A stretch of 64,000 bases of DNA from Nonomuraea spiralis (GTDB lineage Bacteria; Actinomycetota; Actinomycetes; Streptosporangiales; Streptosporangiaceae). Below, piece by piece: positions 60,021 through 64,000 of the stretch; the first letter of the stretch is position 1, and the number at the start of each line of letters is the position of its first letter. The notes beneath the pieces were generated by a model, which was not told the DNA's origin, did no database searches, and saw only the letters and a list, made by a program, of their open reading frames with translations. Position numbers and translations under genes: made by a program. The DNA lies in NCBI RefSeq assembly GCF_014648435.1, contig NZ_BMRC01000006.1, forward strand, positions 62,001 through 126,000, in the 5' to 3' direction.

Positions 60021-60236
60021 ATGGCGCTGTCGGCACGCGATCGGTCGGTGCTCAAGGCCATCGCCCGGCAGGTCAGGGAAGAGGACCCCGCGCTGTTCGC
60101 GGCCATGTCCCGGCACGGCGCCCGGTCACCGCTGGCCTGGCCGGTGGCGCTGATGGCGTTGTGCCTCGCGGTGTTCGCCGTCGTGCTGCTGCTGTCGGGG
60201 TCACCCGACGCCCTGCCGCATACCGTGATCAGGTAA
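60021..60236 (+). CDS. Small DUF3040 protein
   Basis: 71 residues. N-terminal ALSARDRSVLKAIARQVREE followed by DPALFAAM is the DUF3040 signature, then one membrane helix (about 38-59, PVALMALCLAVFAVVLLLSG). It lacks the second helix and basic tail of the longer member at 8592. ATG 60021 with an excellent SD (GGGGGAGG, spacing about six) and a near-consensus promoter; expression is probably strong. Divergent from pyrR. Function unknown. Confidence 0.85.
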   Translation: MALSARDRSVLKAIARQVREEDPALFAAMSRHGARSPLAWPVALMALCLAVFAVVLLLSGSPDALPHTVIR

Positions 60237-60340
60237 TTTCCCCGCCAGGCCCCGTGTCGGCGTCCTCCGCGTAGGGCACGTCACCCAGGGCCGTACGCGC
60301 TCGGCGTCGGCCCTTCCTGGGGACTCGCGCGGGGGCACGC

Positions 60341-61756
60341 ATGCGGGAACGACGTCCGCCCTCGAACGGGGTGACGACGGCGGCGCGCCGGACGCAGTCC
60401 TCAGCCGCGGGCGGCCTGGGCCTCGGCGCCGCCGTCGCGCTGGTCATGGGGAACGTCGTCGGCACCGGCATCTTCCTGCTGCCCGCCTCGCTGGCCGCGT
60501 TCGGCACGGTGAGCCTGGTCTCCATGGTCCTGGTCACCGCGGGCGCCATCGCGATGGCCATCGTCTTCGGCCGGCTGGGCGGGCGCGTACCGGCGGCCGG
60601 CGGCCCCTACGCCTACGCGCGGGAGGCGTTCGGGGAGTTCGCCGGGTTCTGGATCGCCTGGTCGTTCTGGCTGACGGCGTGGATCGGCAACGCGGCCATC
60701 GCCGTGGCCTGGGTGGGCTACGTCCAGTACCTGGCCCACGGGCTGTTCGGGCTCCACTGGAGCGGCACGCTCGGCTCGATCCTGATCGGCCTGGCCGGGG
60801 TGTGGATCCCGGCCGTGGTGAACCTGGCGGGCGTGCGCAACGCGGCCGCCTTCCAGGTGGTCACCACGATCCTGAAGTTCGCGCCGCTGCTGTTCGTGTC
60901 GGTGGTGGGCCTGTTCTTCGTGCACAGCGGCAACTACCCCTCGTTCAACGCCACCGGCGGGAGCTGGGTCTCGGCCGTCTCCATGGCGGGCGCGGTGACC
61001 CTGTTCATCTACTCCGGCGTGGAGAGCGCGGCCATCGCCGCCGAACGGGTCAAGGACCCCGCCCGCACCATCGGCCGGGCCAGCGTCATCGGCGTGCTGG
61101 TCTGCGCCGTCATGTACATCCTCAGCACGGTCGCCGTCATGGGCACCGTGCCGCAGGAGGAGCTGGTCGGCTCCACCGCGCCCTTCGCCGCCGCGCTCGA
61201 CCACATGTTCGGCGGCACGGGCGGCGGGCTGCTCATGGCCGCCTGCGCGATCGTCTCCGGCATCGGCGCGCTGAACGGCTGGACCCTGCTGGTGGCCGAG
61301 ATGCCGCTGGCCGCCTCCAAGGACGGCATGTTCCCGCCCGCCTTCGCCGTCGTCACGCGGCGCGGCGCGCCCCTGACCGGCATCCTGGCCGGGACCGTCC
61401 TCACCTCGCTCATGCTGCTGGTGGGCTACACCTCCGAGAACGCCTTCGACACGATCGTGTTGCTGGCCTCCTTCACCACCGTCATCCCCTACTTCTTCTC
61501 GGCCGCCGCCCAGCTGTTCTGGCTGGTGACCCGGGAGCGGCGGGTCGAGCGGGGGCGGCTGGCCCGCGACCTGGCCGTCGCGGTGCTCGCGCTGCTGTTC
61601 TCGTTCTGGATGGCGTACGGCTCCGGCCCCTCGGCCGTGCTCGGCGGGACGCTGATGTTGTTGGTCGGGGTGCCCGTCTACATCTGGCTGAAGGCCAGAC
61701 ACGGGGAGTACGGGCCGCGTGATGTCCGTCGCCCTGAGGGGATATCTGAAAAATGA
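60341..61756 (+). CDS. APC-family amino acid permease, probable arginine/ornithine antiporter
   Basis: 471 residues, twelve membrane helices. The unwound TM1 motif [19 protein letters not shown] resembles AdiC-type antiporters. [20 protein letters not shown] and [20 protein letters not shown] in TM6 are conserved in the APC superfamily. Its stop overlaps arcA (ATGA) and arcB follows, so exchange of arginine for ornithine is the natural role, though the substrate is inferred from context. ATG 60341 has a weak SD; a GTG about ten codons later is possible. No terminator or recognised regulatory site in the 104 nt before it. Confidence 0.87.
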   Translation: MRERRPPSNGVTTAARRTQSSAAGGLGLGAAVALVMGNVVGTGIFLLPASLAAFGTVSLVSMVLVTAGAIAMAIVFGRLGGRVPAAGGPYAYAREAFGEFAGFWIAWSFWLTAWIGNAAIAVAWVGYVQYLAHGLFGLHWSGTLGSILIGLAGVWIPAVVNLAGVRNAAAFQVVTTILKFAPLLFVSVVGLFFVHSGNYPSFNATGGSWVSAVSMAGAVTLFIYSGVESAAIAAERVKDPARTIGRASVIGVLVCAVMYILSTVAVMGTVPQEELVGSTAPFAAALDHMFGGTGGGLLMAACAIVSGIGALNGWTLLVAEMPLAASKDGMFPPAFAVVTRRGAPLTGILAGTVLTSLMLLVGYTSENAFDTIVLLASFTTVIPYFFSAAAQLFWLVTRERRVERGRLARDLAVAVLALLFSFWMAYGSGPSAVLGGTLMLLVGVPVYIWLKARHGEYGPRDVRRPEGISEK

Positions 61757-62997
61757 CCTTTCATGTCGATTCAGAGGTGGGCCGGCTGCGTCAGGTCCTG
61801 CTGCACAAGCCGGAACTGGCCCTCAAGCGGCTGACGCCGAGCAACAAGGACGCGTTCCTGTTCGACGACGTGCTGTGGGTGCAGCGCGCGGTGGAGGAGC
61901 ACGAGGAGTTCGAGCAGGTGCTGCGCGGGCGCGGCATCGTCGTCCACATGCTGGCCGACCTCCTTCGGGAGGTGGTCGACATCCCCGAGGCGCGCAAGCA
62001 CATCCTCGACGCGGTCATCGACGAGCGCTGGCTCGGCCCGGTCGCCATCGACGACATCCGCAACACGCTCGACGGCATGGACGCCGCCACCCTCCAGGTG
62101 CACCTGACCGGCGGCATCACCAAGCGCGAGCTGGTCGAGATGGGCTGCGACCCCAAGTCGGTGGCCTTCCACACCACCGCCGAGGACGACTTCATCCTGC
62201 CGCCGCTGCCCAACCACCTGTTCACCCGCGACACCTCCTGCTGGATCTACGACGGCGTGTCGATCAACGCGATGCGCAAGAAGGCCCGCATGCGCGAGAC
62301 GGTCAACCTGGAGGCCGTCTACATGTTCCACCCGATGTTCGCCGCCGGCTTCGACCGGCCCGGCGAGGGCGGCTTCCACTGCTGGCTGCCGGGCCAGGCG
62401 ATGGCGCCGGCGACCATGGAGGGCGGCGACGTGCTGGTCATCGGGCGCGGCGCGGTGCTGATCGGGATGAGCGAGCGTACGCAGCCGCAGGCGGTCGAGA
62501 TGCTGGCCCAGCGGCTGTTCAGCGCCGGCTCGGCGACCCGGATCGTGGCGCTGGACATGCCGAAGGCGCGCGCGTTCATGCATCTCGACACGGTCATGAC
62601 CATGCTCGACGTGGGCGTGTTCACCAAGTACGCGGGGCTCGGGATGTTGCCGGCGTACACGATCGAGCCGGGCGAGACCCGTAAGGAGCTCAGGGTCGTG
62701 GACCACCCGCCCGAGGACATGCACAAGGCCATCGCCCGCGCCCTGGACATGGACGACATCACCGTCCTGACCCCGCACCAGGACGTGTACGCCGCCGAAC
62801 GCGAGCAGTGGGACGACGGCTGCAACGGCCTGGCCGTCGAGCCCGGCGTCGTCGTCGCCTACGAACGCAACACCACCACGAACAACCACCTGCGCGACAA
62901 CGGCATCGAGGTCATCACGATCCGCGGCAGCGAGCTCGGCAGGGGCCGGGGCGGCCCGCGGTGCATGAGCTGCCCGCTGGAGCGTGACGGCGTCTAG
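61753..62997 (+). CDS. arcA: Arginine deiminase
   Basis: 414 residues. Converts arginine to citrulline and ammonia. [44 protein letters not shown], the catalytic His segment [14 protein letters not shown], and nucleophile Cys in [17 protein letters not shown] at the C-terminus. All catalytic residues of the family are visible. ATG 61753 overlaps the antiporter stop by ATGA. Confidence 0.96.
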   Translation: MTFHVDSEVGRLRQVLLHKPELALKRLTPSNKDAFLFDDVLWVQRAVEEHEEFEQVLRGRGIVVHMLADLLREVVDIPEARKHILDAVIDERWLGPVAIDDIRNTLDGMDAATLQVHLTGGITKRELVEMGCDPKSVAFHTTAEDDFILPPLPNHLFTRDTSCWIYDGVSINAMRKKARMRETVNLEAVYMFHPMFAAGFDRPGEGGFHCWLPGQAMAPATMEGGDVLVIGRGAVLIGMSERTQPQAVEMLAQRLFSAGSATRIVALDMPKARAFMHLDTVMTMLDVGVFTKYAGLGMLPAYTIEPGETRKELRVVDHPPEDMHKAIARALDMDDITVLTPHQDVYAAEREQWDDGCNGLAVEPGVVVAYERNTTTNNHLRDNGIEVITIRGSELGRGRGGPRCMSCPLERDGV

Positions 62998-63007
62998 AAG
63001 GGGCGAC

Positions 63008-64000
63008 ATGGCGTTCAACCTGCGTAACCGCAGTTTCCTGAAGGAGCTGGACTTCACCCCGGAGGAGTTCGGCTTCCTGCTGCACCTGTCGGCTGAGCTG
63101 AAGGCCGCCAAGTACGCGGGGATCGAGCGACAGCGGCTCCGGGGCAAGAACATCGCGCTGATCTTCGAGAAGACCTCGACCCGCACACGCTGCGCGTTCG
63201 AGGTGGCCGCCCACGACCAGGGCGCGCACGTCACCTACCTCGACCCGGCCGGCTCGCACATCGGGCACAAGGAGTCGGTCAAGGACACCGCGCGGGTGCT
63301 CGGCCGGATGTTCGACGGCATCGAGTACCGGGGCAGCAAGCAGTCCTACGTCGAGGACCTGGCGGCGCTGTCCGGCGTGCCGGTGTGGAACGGCCTGACC
63401 GACGAGTGGCACCCCACGCAGATGCTGGCCGACATGCTCACCGTCCAGGAGCACACCGACAAGCCGCTGCGCGAGGTGTCCCTCGCCTACCTGGGGGACG
63501 CGCGCAACAACACCGGCCACTCGCTGCTGGTCACCGGCGCGCTGCTCGGCCTGGACATCCGCCTCGTCTCCCCGCCGTCGCTGCGGCCCGACCGGGACCT
63601 CGCGGTCGGGCCGGCCGTGGAGCTGGCGAAGTCCACCGGCGCCCGGATCACCCTCACCGACGACGTGGCCGAGGGCGTCAGGGGCGCCGACTTCCTCTAC
63701 ACCGACGTGTGGGTGTCGATGGGCGAGCCGAAGGAGGTGTGGGACGAGCGCATCAAGCTGCTGCTGCCGTACCAGGTGAACGAGGCGGCGATCCGGGCCA
63801 CCGGCAATCCGGACGTGAAGTTCATGCACTGCCTGCCCGCCTTCCACGACCGGGAGACGAGCGTCGGCGCCGACATCTACGCCAAGACCGGCCTGGAGGC
63901 CCTGGAGGTGACCGACGACGTCTTCGAGTCGCCGCGCTCCATCGTCTTCGACGAGGCCGAGAACCGGCTGCACACCATCAAAGCGGTCATGGTCGCAACC
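63008..64000 (+). CDS. arcB: Ornithine carbamoyltransferase, catabolic type (cut by the right window edge)
   Basis: 331 codons are present and the reading frame is still open at 64000; family members are about 335 residues, so only a few codons should be missing. Carbamoyl-phosphate site [38 protein letters not shown], and ornithine-side [12 protein letters not shown]. Ten bases after arcA, so catabolic use (citrulline to ornithine plus carbamoyl phosphate) is inferred. Any arcC carbamate kinase would lie outside the window. Confidence 0.95.
   Translation, partial: MAFNLRNRSFLKELDFTPEEFGFLLHLSAELKAAKYAGIERQRLRGKNIALIFEKTSTRTRCAFEVAAHDQGAHVTYLDPAGSHIGHKESVKDTARVLGRMFDGIEYRGSKQSYVEDLAALSGVPVWNGLTDEWHPTQMLADMLTVQEHTDKPLREVSLAYLGDARNNTGHSLLVTGALLGLDIRLVSPPSLRPDRDLAVGPAVELAKSTGARITLTDDVAEGVRGADFLYTDVWVSMGEPKEVWDERIKLLLPYQVNEAAIRATGNPDVKFMHCLPAFHDRETSVGADIYAKTGLEALEVTDDVFESPRSIVFDEAENRLHTIKAVMVAT

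Overview
The window is GC-rich, densely packed actinobacterial chromosome. Gene content and order point to a filamentous actinomycete, most likely of the order Streptosporangiales (a Nonomuraea- or Streptosporangium-like genome); this placement is inferred from synteny and protein character, not from a marker-gene search. Supporting signs are an actinobacterial integration host factor next to gmk-rpoZ-coaBC-metK-priA, an F420-type luciferase-like oxidoreductase, two DUF3040 proteins, a riboflavin operon with a PnuC-type transporter, frequent GTG/TTG starts and several apparently leaderless genes.

Layout. 1-3.5 kb: start of the division (dcw) cluster on the minus strand, mraZ-rsmH-ftsL-ftsI, with a MraZ operator/promoter; ftsI runs off the left edge and has a very long disordered cytoplasmic N-terminus. 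3.8-8.5 kb (plus): MoxR ATPase, DUF58 protein and TgpA-like transglutaminase in an overlapping operon. 8.6-15.6 kb (minus): DUF3040 protein, dinB with a LexA-type box, a methyltransferase, a YjbR protein, nusB-efp-pepQ and a membrane pseudokinase. 15.7-16.5 kb (plus): DUF2975 membrane protein plus a small XRE regulator. 16.6-19.2 kb (minus): a dicarboxylate/amino-acid symporter with altered cation-site residues and an LLM oxidoreductase. 19.3-20.2 kb (plus): an EEP-family phosphodiesterase.

20.2-23.8 kb (minus): coxD-coxE-xdhC-mocA-like maturation genes without their usual molybdenum hydroxylase. 23.9-28.7 kb (minus): PH-domain protein and the riboflavin operon ribD-ribE-ribM-ribBA-ribH behind an FMN riboswitch. 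28.8-35.3 kb (minus): an MpaB-type oxygenase and a four-gene oligopeptide ABC transporter with a fused double ATPase. 35.9-49.7 kb (minus): rpe, rsmB, fmt, def, two tandem paralogues of unknown function, a helicase-dead priA, metK, a small unknown protein, coaBC, rpoZ, gmk and mihF. 50.1-59.8 kb (minus): the complete pyrimidine operon pyrR-pyrB-pyrC-carA-carB-pyrK-pyrD-pyrF, with a PyrR RNA-binding hairpin in its leader. 60.0-64 kb (plus): a 71-residue DUF3040 protein and an arginine deiminase operon (antiporter-arcA-arcB, the last cut by the window edge).

Most of the window is housekeeping. I saw no rRNA, tRNA, CRISPR array, insertion sequence or prophage. The less ordinary points are the FtsI extension, the pseudokinase, the DUF2975/XRE operator over a leaderless promoter, the tandem unknown paralogues beside priA, the PriA zinc-domain insertion, the symporter substitutions, the orphan Cox maturation set, and a run of genes that have a TANNNT hexamer 6-7 nt before the start codon and no clear ribosome binding site.
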